The notes below the pieces were generated by a model. The model made no database searches. It had not been told where the DNA came from and saw nothing but the letters and a program-made list of their open reading frames with translations. Of a stretch of 64,000 nucleotides of DNA, positions 7,795 through 15,595 are shown in pieces; the stretch's first letter is position 1; every line of letters starts with the position of its first letter. The position numbers were made by a program, and so were the translations under genes. The stretch lies in contig NZ_BMQB01000012.1 of assembly GCF_014647895.1 (NCBI RefSeq), forward strand, positions 1-64,000. The letters run 5' to 3'. Origin of the DNA: Pilimelia anulata (lineage in GTDB: Bacteria; Actinomycetota; Actinomycetes; Mycobacteriales; Micromonosporaceae).

Positions 7795-9744
7795 GTGCTG
7801 GAGGAGCTGCGCATCGCCGGTCTGGGTGTCATCGAGGACACGACGCTGCCCTTGACCGGCGGCATGAACGTGATCACGGGCGAGACCGGGGCCGGCAAGA
7901 CGATGGTGGTGACCGGGCTCGGCCTGCTGTTCGGCGGCCGGGCCGACCCCGGCCGGGTCCGGGGCGCGCCGGGCCGGGCGGTGGTCGAGGGCCGGATGCG
8001 GCCGTCGGCGACGGTCGCGGACCGGGTCGGCGAGCGGGTGGCCGACGCCGGCGGCGAGCTGGACGCCGACGGCGCGCTGCTGCTCAGCCGCACCGTGCAG
8101 GCCGAGGGCCGGTCCCGGGCGCACGTGGGCGGCCGGTCGGCGCCGATCGGGCTGCTCGCCGAGCTGGGCGAGCAGCTCCTCGCGGTGCACGGGCAGGCCG
8201 ACCAGCTCCGGCTGCTGCGCGCGGCGGACCAGCGGGCGGCGCTGGACCGGTTCGCCGGGCCGGCGCACGAGAAGGTGCTGGCCGCGTACCGGGACTGCTA
8301 CCGGCGCTGGCGCGAGCGCACCGCCGACCTGGCCGACCGGCGGGCGCACGCCCGCGAGCGCAACCGCGAGGCCGACCTGCTGCGGCTGGGGCTGACCGAG
8401 ATCGCCGCGGTCGACCCGCAGCCGGGCGAGGACGACGCGCTGCGCGCCGAGGCGCAGCGGCTGGAGCACGCCGAGGGGCTGCGCGAGGCGGCCGGTACGG
8501 CGTGCGGGGCGCTGGCCGGCGACGCCGACGGCGGGGGCGACGCGGTGTCGCTGCTCGGCGCGGCCCGGCGGGCGCTGGGCGGGCAGTCCGGGGTGGACCG
8601 GGCGCTGGACGCGGTCGCCGAGCGGCTGGCCGAGGCGGGGGCCGTGCTGGGCGACGCGGCGGCGGAGCTGTCGGCGTACCTGGACCGGCTCGATGCCGAC
8701 CCGGCGCGGTTGCAGAGCCTGCACGAGCGGCGGGCGGCGCTGCGGGCGCTGACCCGCAAGTACGCCGACACCACCGACGGGGTGCTGGACTGGGCCGACC
8801 GGGCCCGGCGGCGGCTGGGCGAGCTGGACGCCTCCGACGACACGCTGGCGGCGCTGGCCGCGGAGTGCGCGGCGGAGGCCGCCGAGCTGGGCCGGCTGGC
8901 CGGCGAGGTGTCGGCGGCGCGGCGGGCGGCGGCGGACCGGTTCGCCGACCGGGTGAGCGGCGAGCTGGCCGGGCTGGCGATGCCGCACGCCCGGGTCGAG
9001 GTGGCGGTGACACCGCGGGCGCCGGGCGGCGAGGCGGCGATCACGGTGGACGGCGCCGAGCGGGGTGCCGGCCCGGACGGCGCCGACGAGGTGGAGCTGC
9101 GGCTGGCCGCGCACCCGGGTGCCCCGGCGCTGCCGCTGGGCAAGGGCGCGTCCGGCGGCGAGCTGTCCCGGGTGATGCTGGCGATCGAGGTGGTGTTCGC
9201 GGGTGCGGGCGGCCCGGACACGCTGGTGTTCGACGAGGTGGACGCGGGCGTGGGCGGTACGGCGGCGGTGGAGATCGGCCGCCGGCTGGCCCGGCTGGCC
9301 CGGCACCACCAGGTGCTCGTGGTGACGCACCTGCCGCAGGTGGCGGCGTTCGCCGACCGGCACCTGGTGGTGGCGAAGGACACCGCGGGCGCGGTGACCA
9401 CCAGCGGCGTGGTGGTGGTGGAGGACGCCGACCGGGACCGCGAGCTGGCCCGGATGCTCGCCGGCCTGCCCGACTCGGACCTGGGCGTGGCGCACGCCCG
9501 CGAACTGCTCGACCTGGCCGCCCGCGACCGCGCCGCGACCGCCGACGACCCGCCGACCGGCGACCCACCGACGAGCGGTCGGCGGGCGACCGGGCCGGCT
9601 GCCGCCGCGGCGACCGAACCGCCCGCCGCCGCGGCGGCCGACACGCCGGGTGACGGTGCCGCGACGGCGAAGCGCACCCCGCCGCCCCGCGCCGGCGGCG
9701 CCCGGCGGCGCGCGGAGGGCGGCGCCGACCGGCTGGCCAGGTGA
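7795..9744 (+). CDS. recN: DNA repair ATPase RecN
   Basis: A protein of 649 residues of the SMC-like family that helps repair double-strand breaks. Walker A is GETGAGKT at residues 29-36 after VLEELRIAGLGVIED. A long coiled-coil middle follows, then the signature LGKGASGGELSRVMLAIEV and Walker B/D-loop TLVFDEVDAGVGG. VVTHLPQVAAFADRH completes the head. The last 80 residues are an Ala/Pro/Arg-rich tail beyond the usual end (about 570-590 residues). The GTG at 7795 gives the canonical N-terminus and fits the leaderless promoter; an open frame extends upstream but is not family-like. Confidence 0.95.
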   Translation: MLEELRIAGLGVIEDTTLPLTGGMNVITGETGAGKTMVVTGLGLLFGGRADPGRVRGAPGRAVVEGRMRPSATVADRVGERVADAGGELDADGALLLSRTVQAEGRSRAHVGGRSAPIGLLAELGEQLLAVHGQADQLRLLRAADQRAALDRFAGPAHEKVLAAYRDCYRRWRERTADLADRRAHARERNREADLLRLGLTEIAAVDPQPGEDDALRAEAQRLEHAEGLREAAGTACGALAGDADGGGDAVSLLGAARRALGGQSGVDRALDAVAERLAEAGAVLGDAAAELSAYLDRLDADPARLQSLHERRAALRALTRKYADTTDGVLDWADRARRRLGELDASDDTLAALAAECAAEAAELGRLAGEVSAARRAAADRFADRVSGELAGLAMPHARVEVAVTPRAPGGEAAITVDGAERGAGPDGADEVELRLAAHPGAPALPLGKGASGGELSRVMLAIEVVFAGAGGPDTLVFDEVDAGVGGTAAVEIGRRLARLARHHQVLVVTHLPQVAAFADRHLVVAKDTAGAVTTSGVVVVEDADRDRELARMLAGLPDSDLGVAHARELLDLAARDRAATADDPPTGDPPTSGRRATGPAAAAATEPPAAAAADTPGDGAATAKRTPPPRAGGARRRAEGGADRLAR

Positions 9745-9825
9745 AACACGCCGAACCGGGACCATTGTGGCGATCGGGCATGTCGCGCCCCCGCCGGGTG
9801 TCACGGCGTGTCAGGATGGGTGCCG

Positions 9826-11004
9826 ATGCGCTTACCCACCTTGCGCCGGACCCGCCCACCCGAGTCGGGGGCGATCGCCGGCACCGCCCGCCTCGACCGC
9901 CGGACCAAGCGTCTGGTCGGTCGACTGCGCCCGGGCGACATCGCTGTCATCGACCACGTGGACCTGGACCGGGTCGCCGCCGACTCGCTCGTGGCGGTCG
10001 GCGTGGCCGCCGTCCTCAACGCGCGGCCGGCGATCTCCGGCCGGTACCCCAACCTCGGGCCGCAGGTGCTCGTCGAGGCGGGCATCCCGCTGATCGACGA
10101 CCTCGGCGAAGCGATCTTCCAGCAGCTCCGCGAGGGCGACACGGTCCGGATCTCGGACAACACCGTGTTCGCCGGCGAGGAGCCGGTCGCGCACGGCACC
10201 CGGCACGACGCCGGTACCGTCGGCAAGGCCATGGCCGACGCCCGGGAGGGCCTGTCGGTGCAGTTGGAGGCGTTCGCCGCCAACACGATGGAGTACCTGA
10301 AGCAGGAGCGCGACCTCCTGCTCGACGGCGTCGGCATGCCGGACGTGCGGACCCGGTTCGCCGGGCGGCACTGCCTGATCGTGGTGCGCGGGTACGACTA
10401 CCAGGCCGACCTGGACGTGCTGCGCCCGTACGTGCGCGAGTTCAAGCCGGTGCTGGTCGGCGTCGACGGCGGCGCGGACGCGCTGGTCGAGGCCGGCTAC
10501 ACCCCCGACATGATCATCGGGGACATGGACTCGGTCTCCGACGAGGTGCTGCGCTGCGGCGCCGAGATCGTCGTGCACGCGTACCCGGACGGGCGCGCGC
10601 CGGGCATGGCCCGGATGGAGCAGCTCAACGTCCCGGCGATCACCTTCCCGGCCGCGGCCACCAGCGAGGACCTGGCGATGCTGCTCGCCGACGGCAAGGG
10701 CGCCTCGCTGATCGTGGCCGTCGGCACCCACGCCACGCTGGTCGAGTTCCTGGACAAGGGGCGCGGCGGGATGGCCTCGACGTTCCTCACCCGGCTGAAG
10801 GTCGGCGGGAAGCTGGTCGACGCCAAGGGCGTGAGCCGGCTGTACCGGTCGAGCATCTCGGGGTCGTCGCTGCTGCTGCTCGTCCTCTCCGCGATCGCCG
10901 CGATGGCGGCCGCGGTCGCCGTGTCCACCGTCGGCAAGGCGTACCTGGCGGTCGTCGCCGAGTGGTGGGACAACCTCCTCTTCCAGCTCCGCCAGCTCTT
11001 CTGA
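9826..11004 (+). CDS. steA: SteA, cytokinetic ring protein
   Basis: A protein of 392 residues. The N-terminal part (MRLPTLRRTR...LDRRTKRLVGRLRPGDIAVIDHVDLDRVAADSL) is strongly conserved among actinobacteria. The middle resembles a thiamin-pyrophosphokinase-like fold (LVGVDGGADALVEAGYTPDMIIGDMDSV). One membrane helix lies near the C-terminus (LLLLVLSAIAAMAAAVAV). In Corynebacterium glutamicum SteA and SteB form a complex at the division septum that supports peptidoglycan hydrolase activation; that role is taken from the family. ATG 9826 gives the conserved start. A CAGGAT hexamer 8 bases upstream could be a leaderless -10. Confidence 0.88.
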   Translation: MRLPTLRRTRPPESGAIAGTARLDRRTKRLVGRLRPGDIAVIDHVDLDRVAADSLVAVGVAAVLNARPAISGRYPNLGPQVLVEAGIPLIDDLGEAIFQQLREGDTVRISDNTVFAGEEPVAHGTRHDAGTVGKAMADAREGLSVQLEAFAANTMEYLKQERDLLLDGVGMPDVRTRFAGRHCLIVVRGYDYQADLDVLRPYVREFKPVLVGVDGGADALVEAGYTPDMIIGDMDSVSDEVLRCGAEIVVHAYPDGRAPGMARMEQLNVPAITFPAAATSEDLAMLLADGKGASLIVAVGTHATLVEFLDKGRGGMASTFLTRLKVGGKLVDAKGVSRLYRSSISGSSLLLLVLSAIAAMAAAVAVSTVGKAYLAVVAEWWDNLLFQLRQLF

Positions 11005-11019
11005 CCCGAGGCGGGATTC

Positions 11020-11949
11020 GTGATCAACTTCCGGTACCACGTGGTGTCGCTGACCGCCGTCTTCCTGGCGCTCGCGATCGGCCTCGTGGTCGGTACGGCG
11101 GCGCTCAACGGCCCGGTCGCCGACTCGCTGAACGATCAGATCAACACCCTCGGCCGGACCAACGGCGACCTGCGCGAGCAGGTCGGCCACCTGACCGCCG
11201 AGGCCAGCGGCAAGGAGGACTTCCTCCGCCAGGCGGCGCCGCGGATCGTCGGCGGCACCCTGACCAACCGGCGGGTGCTGCTGCTGGCCACGCCGGGCGG
11301 CGGGGAGCACGTCGACGGTGTCCGGCAGATGCTCGTCGCGGCCGGCGCGAAGATCGCCGGCCGGGTGGAGCTGACCGAGAAGTTCACCGACCCGGCCAAC
11401 AGCGTCGAGCTGCTCGACCTCGCCGACCGGGCGCTGGTGCCGAGCATCCCGGCCGCGTCGCTGCCGGGCAACAGCGACGGGGTGGAGAAGTCCAGCGCGC
11501 TGCTCGGCGGGGTGCTGCTGGAGCGCACGCCGGCCGTCCCGGCCACCGACCAGCGGTCGGTGCTGAGCGCGTACCAGGCCGCCGGCTACCTGTCGGTGAA
11601 CAGCCCGGTCACCGGGCCGGCCGAGGTGGTGGTCATGGTGGCCGGGCTGCCGTACACCGACAAGGACGCCGCGCCCAAGAACAAGAACCTGCTCACCCTG
11701 GCCACCCAGCTCGACCGGGCCGGCCGGATCGTCCTCGGCGCGCCCGGCATCGCCGGCGACGGCAACGTCGTCGGGGCGGTCCGCGGCGACCCCACGCTCG
11801 CCCGGACCATCTCCACGGTGGACAACGCCGGCACCGCCCAGGGCCAGCTCGTGACCGCGCTCGCCGTCGCCGGGCAGCTCGGCAACGTCGCCGGCCAGTA
11901 CGGCATCGGCGCCGGCGCGCAGGGACTGCTGCCCCGCACCGCGGCGTGA
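11020..11949 (+). CDS. steB: SteB / MctB-family membrane protein
   Basis: A protein of 309 residues. A short cytoplasmic start (MINFRYHVVSL) and one membrane helix (TAVFLALAIGLVVGTAAL) are followed by a coiled coil (LNDQINTLGRTNGDLREQVG) and a large extracytoplasmic domain. The family is annotated either as copper transporter MctB or as SteB; position directly after steA favours the septation partner. The GTG has GAGGCGGG upstream and lies 15 bases after the steA stop, so the two genes are almost certainly one operon. Confidence 0.87.
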   Translation: MINFRYHVVSLTAVFLALAIGLVVGTAALNGPVADSLNDQINTLGRTNGDLREQVGHLTAEASGKEDFLRQAAPRIVGGTLTNRRVLLLATPGGGEHVDGVRQMLVAAGAKIAGRVELTEKFTDPANSVELLDLADRALVPSIPAASLPGNSDGVEKSSALLGGVLLERTPAVPATDQRSVLSAYQAAGYLSVNSPVTGPAEVVVMVAGLPYTDKDAAPKNKNLLTLATQLDRAGRIVLGAPGIAGDGNVVGAVRGDPTLARTISTVDNAGTAQGQLVTALAVAGQLGNVAGQYGIGAGAQGLLPRTAA

Positions 11950-11989
11950 CCCGAGCGCGCCGCGGCACGGCGGCCTTGCCCGCAATGAG

Positions 11990-11995
11990 TACGCT
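11990..11995 (+). promoter_or_regulatory. -10 element of a leaderless promoter
   Basis: TACGCT fits TANNNT and ends 6 bases before the ATG of the MraY-like gene. It suggests a second promoter that drives the flippase and glycosyltransferase block separately from steAB. Confidence 0.55.
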
Positions 11996-12001
11996 GGTCC
12001 G

Positions 12002-12877
12002 ATGAGTTCCCGACCCGTCCCGCCCCGGGGGAGCCGGCTCCTGCTCGCCGCCGCCGCCGCTGCCGTCGTGCCCGCGGTCCTCGACCGGCTGCGCCGCAGC
12101 CGGTACGCGCAGGGCTGGGAGCGGACCAACTTCCACGGCCGCACGGTCAGCCTCGCCGCCGGGCCCGCCCTGGCCACGGTCGCCGCGGGCAGCGCCGCGC
12201 TCGGCGCCGGCACCCCGGCCGCGGCCGGCGCCGCGCTGGTCGCCGGCCTGGGCTCGGGGGCGGTCGGCCTGTACGACGACATCGTCGGCGCCCGCCCCGA
12301 GCAGAAGGCCGACAAGGGCTTCCGCGGCCACCTGGCCGCGCTGCGCGCCGGCCGGGTCTCCGCCGGCCTGGTCAAGCTCGCCGGCGTGGGCGCCGCGAGC
12401 GTCGCCGCCGCCGCGCTGCTGTCCGCCGACCGGACCGACCGCCGCGGCGTCCGCGCCCGCCGCGCCGGCCGCGCGCTGGACGTGGCGCTGGGCGCCGGCG
12501 TCATCGCCGGTACGGCGAACCTGGTCAACCTGCTCGACCTGCGCCCCGGCCGGGCGCTGAAGGCCAGCGCGCTGCTCGGCGCGCCGCTGGCCGCCGGCCC
12601 GGCCGGCGGCCTGGTGGCCGGGCCGCTGGGCACCGCCGCCGGGCTGCTCCCGGCCGACCTGGACGAGCGGGTGATGCTCGGCGACTGCGGCGCCAACGCG
12701 ATGGGCGCGCTGCTCGGCACCGCGCTGGCCCGCCGCTGCGGGCCGGGCGGGCGGGCGGCGCTGCTCGCCGGCCTGGTCGCGCTGAACCTCGCCAGCGAGC
12801 GGGTCAGCTTCACCAAGGTGATCGAGCGCACCGCCGGGCTGCGCCAGCTCGACCAGCTCGGCCGCCGCCCGCGCTGA
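12002..12877 (+). CDS. MraY/WecA-like glycosyl-phosphate transferase homologue
   Basis: An integral membrane protein of 291 residues resembling the family that transfers sugar-phosphates to polyprenyl phosphate. Recognisable elements are VGLYDDIVGARPEQKADKGFRGHL (the D-D-x metal-binding loop region), NLVNLLDLRPGRALKA and MLGDCGANAMGALLG. It is shorter than MraY (about 360 residues) and several helices are Ala/Gly-rich, so catalytic competence is uncertain. It is followed immediately by the MurJ-like flippase, which suggests work on a lipid-linked cell-envelope precursor. Confidence 0.75.
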   Translation: MSSRPVPPRGSRLLLAAAAAAVVPAVLDRLRRSRYAQGWERTNFHGRTVSLAAGPALATVAAGSAALGAGTPAAAGAALVAGLGSGAVGLYDDIVGARPEQKADKGFRGHLAALRAGRVSAGLVKLAGVGAASVAAAALLSADRTDRRGVRARRAGRALDVALGAGVIAGTANLVNLLDLRPGRALKASALLGAPLAAGPAGGLVAGPLGTAAGLLPADLDERVMLGDCGANAMGALLGTALARRCGPGGRAALLAGLVALNLASERVSFTKVIERTAGLRQLDQLGRRPR

Positions 12878-12878
12878 C

Positions 12879-14498
12879 GTGGGACGCGCACCGGGCCGGC
12901 TGGCCGGCGCCGCGGCGAGCATCGCGCTGCTGACGGTCGTCGCCCGGCTGGTCGGCTTCGGCCGGACCGCCGTGTTCGGCAACACCGTCGGCGACGGCGC
13001 GCTGGGCGACGTGTACCAGGCGGTCAACGCCCTGCCGAACGTCGTCTTCGAGATCGCCGCCGGCGGCGTGCTGGCCGGCGTGGTGGTCCCGCTGCTGGCC
13101 GGCGCGGTCGAGCGGGGCGAGCGGGCGGCGGTCGGGGCGATCGCGTCCGCGCTGCTGGTCCGGGTGCTGATCGTCCTGGTGCCGCTGGCCGCGCTGGTCG
13201 CGGCGGCGGCCGGGCCGCTGGTGGCGCTGCTCGGCGTACCGGCGGGGGAGCGGGGCGTGGCCGTGCGGATGCTGTGGCTGTTCGTACCGCAGATCCCGCT
13301 GTACGGGGTGGGGGTGGTGCTGGCCGGGGTGCTCCAGGCGCACCGCCGGTTCGCCTGGCCGGTGCTGGCGCCGCTGCTGTCCAGCGTGACCGTGATCGGT
13401 GCGTACGCCGCGTTCGCCGCCGTCGCCGGCACCCGACCGCCGACCGTGCACGTCGGTACCCGGGCAGAGCTGGTCCTCGCCGGCGGCACCACCCTCGGCG
13501 TGGTCGTGCTGAGCCTGTGCCTGATCCCGCCGGTGCGCCGGCTGGGCCTGCCCTGGTCGGCCCGGTACGCGCTGCCGCCCGCGGTCCGCCGCGCCGCCGG
13601 CGGGCTGGCGCTCGCCGGGCTGGTCGCGGTCGCCGGGCAGCAGCTCGCGCTGCTGGTCGCGCTGAACCGGGCGAACGCCGGCGGACCGGTCGGCAGCGCC
13701 GCCCGGATCACCCTGGCGCAGACGGTGTACCTGCTGCCGTGGGCGGTGCTCGCGGTACCGCTGGCGACGGCGGCGTACCCGGCCCTGGCGGCGGCGTGGT
13801 CGCACGGCGACCGGGACCGGTACACCGGCACCCTGGCCGCGGCCGGCCGGACCGCGGCGCTGGCCAGCGCGCTGGGCGCCGCCCTGCTGGTGGCCGGCGC
13901 GCAGCCGGCCGCCGACCTGCTGCTGGGCGGCTCGCCGGAGTTCGCCGCCGCGGTCACCGGGCTGGCGCCCGGCCTCCTCGGCTACGGCGCGTTCGCCCTG
14001 TACTCGCGCGCCATGTACGCCCGCGGCGCCGCCGGCCGGGCCGCGGCGGTGACCGCCGCCGGCTGGCTGGCCGTGATCGCCGCCAGCGTCGTCCTGGCGG
14101 CGGTGCTGCCGGCCGCCGACCGGGCCCTGGCCTTGGCGCTCGGCCAGTCGGCCGGCATGCTGGTCCTCGCGGCCGCGCTGCTCGCCGTCGTCGCCCGGCT
14201 CGCCGGCCGGGCGGCCGTTGCCGGGCTGGCCCGCGCCGGGCTCGCCGGCCTGGCCGCCGCCGCGGTGGCCGCGGCGGCCGGCCGGGCGGTGGCCGCGGCG
14301 CTGGCCGGGCCGCTGGCCGGGCTGCCGGCGGCGGCCTCCGGCGCGGTCCGCGGGGCGGCCGCCGCCGTGGCGGTGACCGCGCTGTTCGGCGCGCTCGCGC
14401 TGCTGCTCGACCGCGGCACGGTCCGGCCCCTGCTGGACCGCGCCCTGACCATCGCCGGCCGCCGGCCGCGCGCGACCACTGGGAGGACGACGTCGTGA
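12879..14498 (+). CDS. murJ: MurJ/MviN-like lipid flippase
   Basis: A polytopic membrane protein of 539 residues of the MOP superfamily, with about 13-14 predicted helices. The N-terminus (AASIALLTVVARLVGFGRTAVFGNTVG) carries the family's start, followed by YQAVNALPNVVFEIAAGGVL. Members flip lipid-linked saccharides such as lipid II. The GTG lies one base after the upstream stop, and the 3' end overlaps the next glycosyltransferase by 4 bases. A second MurJ elsewhere in the genome is likely, so this may be the septal or accessory paralogue. Confidence 0.85.
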   Translation: MGRAPGRLAGAAASIALLTVVARLVGFGRTAVFGNTVGDGALGDVYQAVNALPNVVFEIAAGGVLAGVVVPLLAGAVERGERAAVGAIASALLVRVLIVLVPLAALVAAAAGPLVALLGVPAGERGVAVRMLWLFVPQIPLYGVGVVLAGVLQAHRRFAWPVLAPLLSSVTVIGAYAAFAAVAGTRPPTVHVGTRAELVLAGGTTLGVVVLSLCLIPPVRRLGLPWSARYALPPAVRRAAGGLALAGLVAVAGQQLALLVALNRANAGGPVGSAARITLAQTVYLLPWAVLAVPLATAAYPALAAAWSHGDRDRYTGTLAAAGRTAALASALGAALLVAGAQPAADLLLGGSPEFAAAVTGLAPGLLGYGAFALYSRAMYARGAAGRAAAVTAAGWLAVIAASVVLAAVLPAADRALALALGQSAGMLVLAAALLAVVARLAGRAAVAGLARAGLAGLAAAAVAAAAGRAVAAALAGPLAGLPAAASGAVRGAAAAVAVTALFGALALLLDRGTVRPLLDRALTIAGRRPRATTGRTTS

Positions 14499-15595
14499 CC
14501 GGCTGGCGGGGCCGCGTGGTACTGGTGCTCGGGTCGAGCACGGGCGGGATCGGCGCGCACGTCGCCGCGGTCGCCCGCGGGCTGCGGGCCGGCGGCGCCG
14601 CGGTGACCGTGTGCGCCCCGGCGGCCACGGCCGCCGCCCTCGACCTCGGCGGCGCCGCGCTGGTGCCGGTGGGGATCCCGGCCGCGCCGCGGCCCGGCGA
14701 CCTGCGCGCGATCGGGGCGCTGCGCGCCGCCGTCCGCGCCGCCGCCCCCGACGTCGTGCACGCGCACGGGCTGCGCGCCGGGTTCGTCGCCGCGCTCGCC
14801 CGCACCGGCCGGCCGCTGGTCGTCACCTGGCACAACGCCGCGCTGTCCACCGGCGCGCGCAGGCTGCTGCACGCGGCCACCGAGCACCTGGTGGCCCGGG
14901 CCGCGGACGTCACCCTCGGCGCGTCCGCCGACCTCGTCGCCCGGGCCCGGGCCTGCGGCGCGCGCGACGCCCGGCTCGGCCCGGTCGCCGCGCCCGCCCT
15001 GCCGCCGCCGGCCGGCGACCCGGCCGCGGTCCGGGCCGCCTGCGGGGTACCGGCCGGGGTGCCGCTGCTGCTGTCGGTCGGCCGGCTGCACCCGCAGAAG
15101 CGGTACGACGTCCTGGTCGACGCCGCCGCCCGCTGGGCCGACCTGCGGCCGGCGCCGCGGGTGCTGATCGCCGGCAGCGGCCCGGCCGGGTGCGAGCTGG
15201 CCGCGCGGATCGCCGCCACCGGCGCGCCGGTGGCGCTGCTCGGCCACCGGTCGGACGTCCCCGACCTGCTCGCCGCCGCCGACCTCGCCCTGGTGACGAG
15301 CGCCTGGGAGGCCCGGCAGCTCTTCGCGCAGGAGGCGCTGCGGGCCGGCGTGCCGCTGGTCGCCACCGCCGTCGGCGGCATCCCCGAGCTGGTCGGCGAC
15401 GCGGCGGTGCTGGTCCCGCCCGGCGACGCCGACGCCCTCGACCGGGCGGTCCGGGAGCTGCTGGCCGACCCGGCCGCGCGGGCCGCCCTGGCCGTCGCCG
15501 GGCGCGCCCGGGCCGGCGGCTGGCCCACCGAGCGGGAGACGCTGGACCAGCTCGCCGCCCTGTACGCCGGGCTGTCGGGCGGCGGTCCCGGGTGA
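14495..15595 (+). CDS. GT4 family glycosyltransferase
   Basis: A protein of 366 residues with the GT-B fold of retaining family 4 enzymes. The N-terminal domain has a glycine-rich loop (LVLGSSTGGIGAHVAAVARGL) and DVVHAHGLRAG. The C-terminal domain carries LLSVGRLHPQKRYDVLVDAAA, the donor-binding QLFAQEALRAGVPLVATAVGG and GDAAVLVPPGDADAL. The E-x7-E motif region is altered (WEARQLFAQEALRAG). The GTG is supported by GGGAGGAC upstream and overlaps the flippase stop. It probably adds a sugar to the lipid intermediate handled by its neighbours; donor and acceptor are unknown. Confidence 0.85.
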   Translation: MTGWRGRVVLVLGSSTGGIGAHVAAVARGLRAGGAAVTVCAPAATAAALDLGGAALVPVGIPAAPRPGDLRAIGALRAAVRAAAPDVVHAHGLRAGFVAALARTGRPLVVTWHNAALSTGARRLLHAATEHLVARAADVTLGASADLVARARACGARDARLGPVAAPALPPPAGDPAAVRAACGVPAGVPLLLSVGRLHPQKRYDVLVDAAARWADLRPAPRVLIAGSGPAGCELAARIAATGAPVALLGHRSDVPDLLAAADLALVTSAWEARQLFAQEALRAGVPLVATAVGGIPELVGDAAVLVPPGDADALDRAVRELLADPAARAALAVAGRARAGGWPTERETLDQLAALYAGLSGGGPG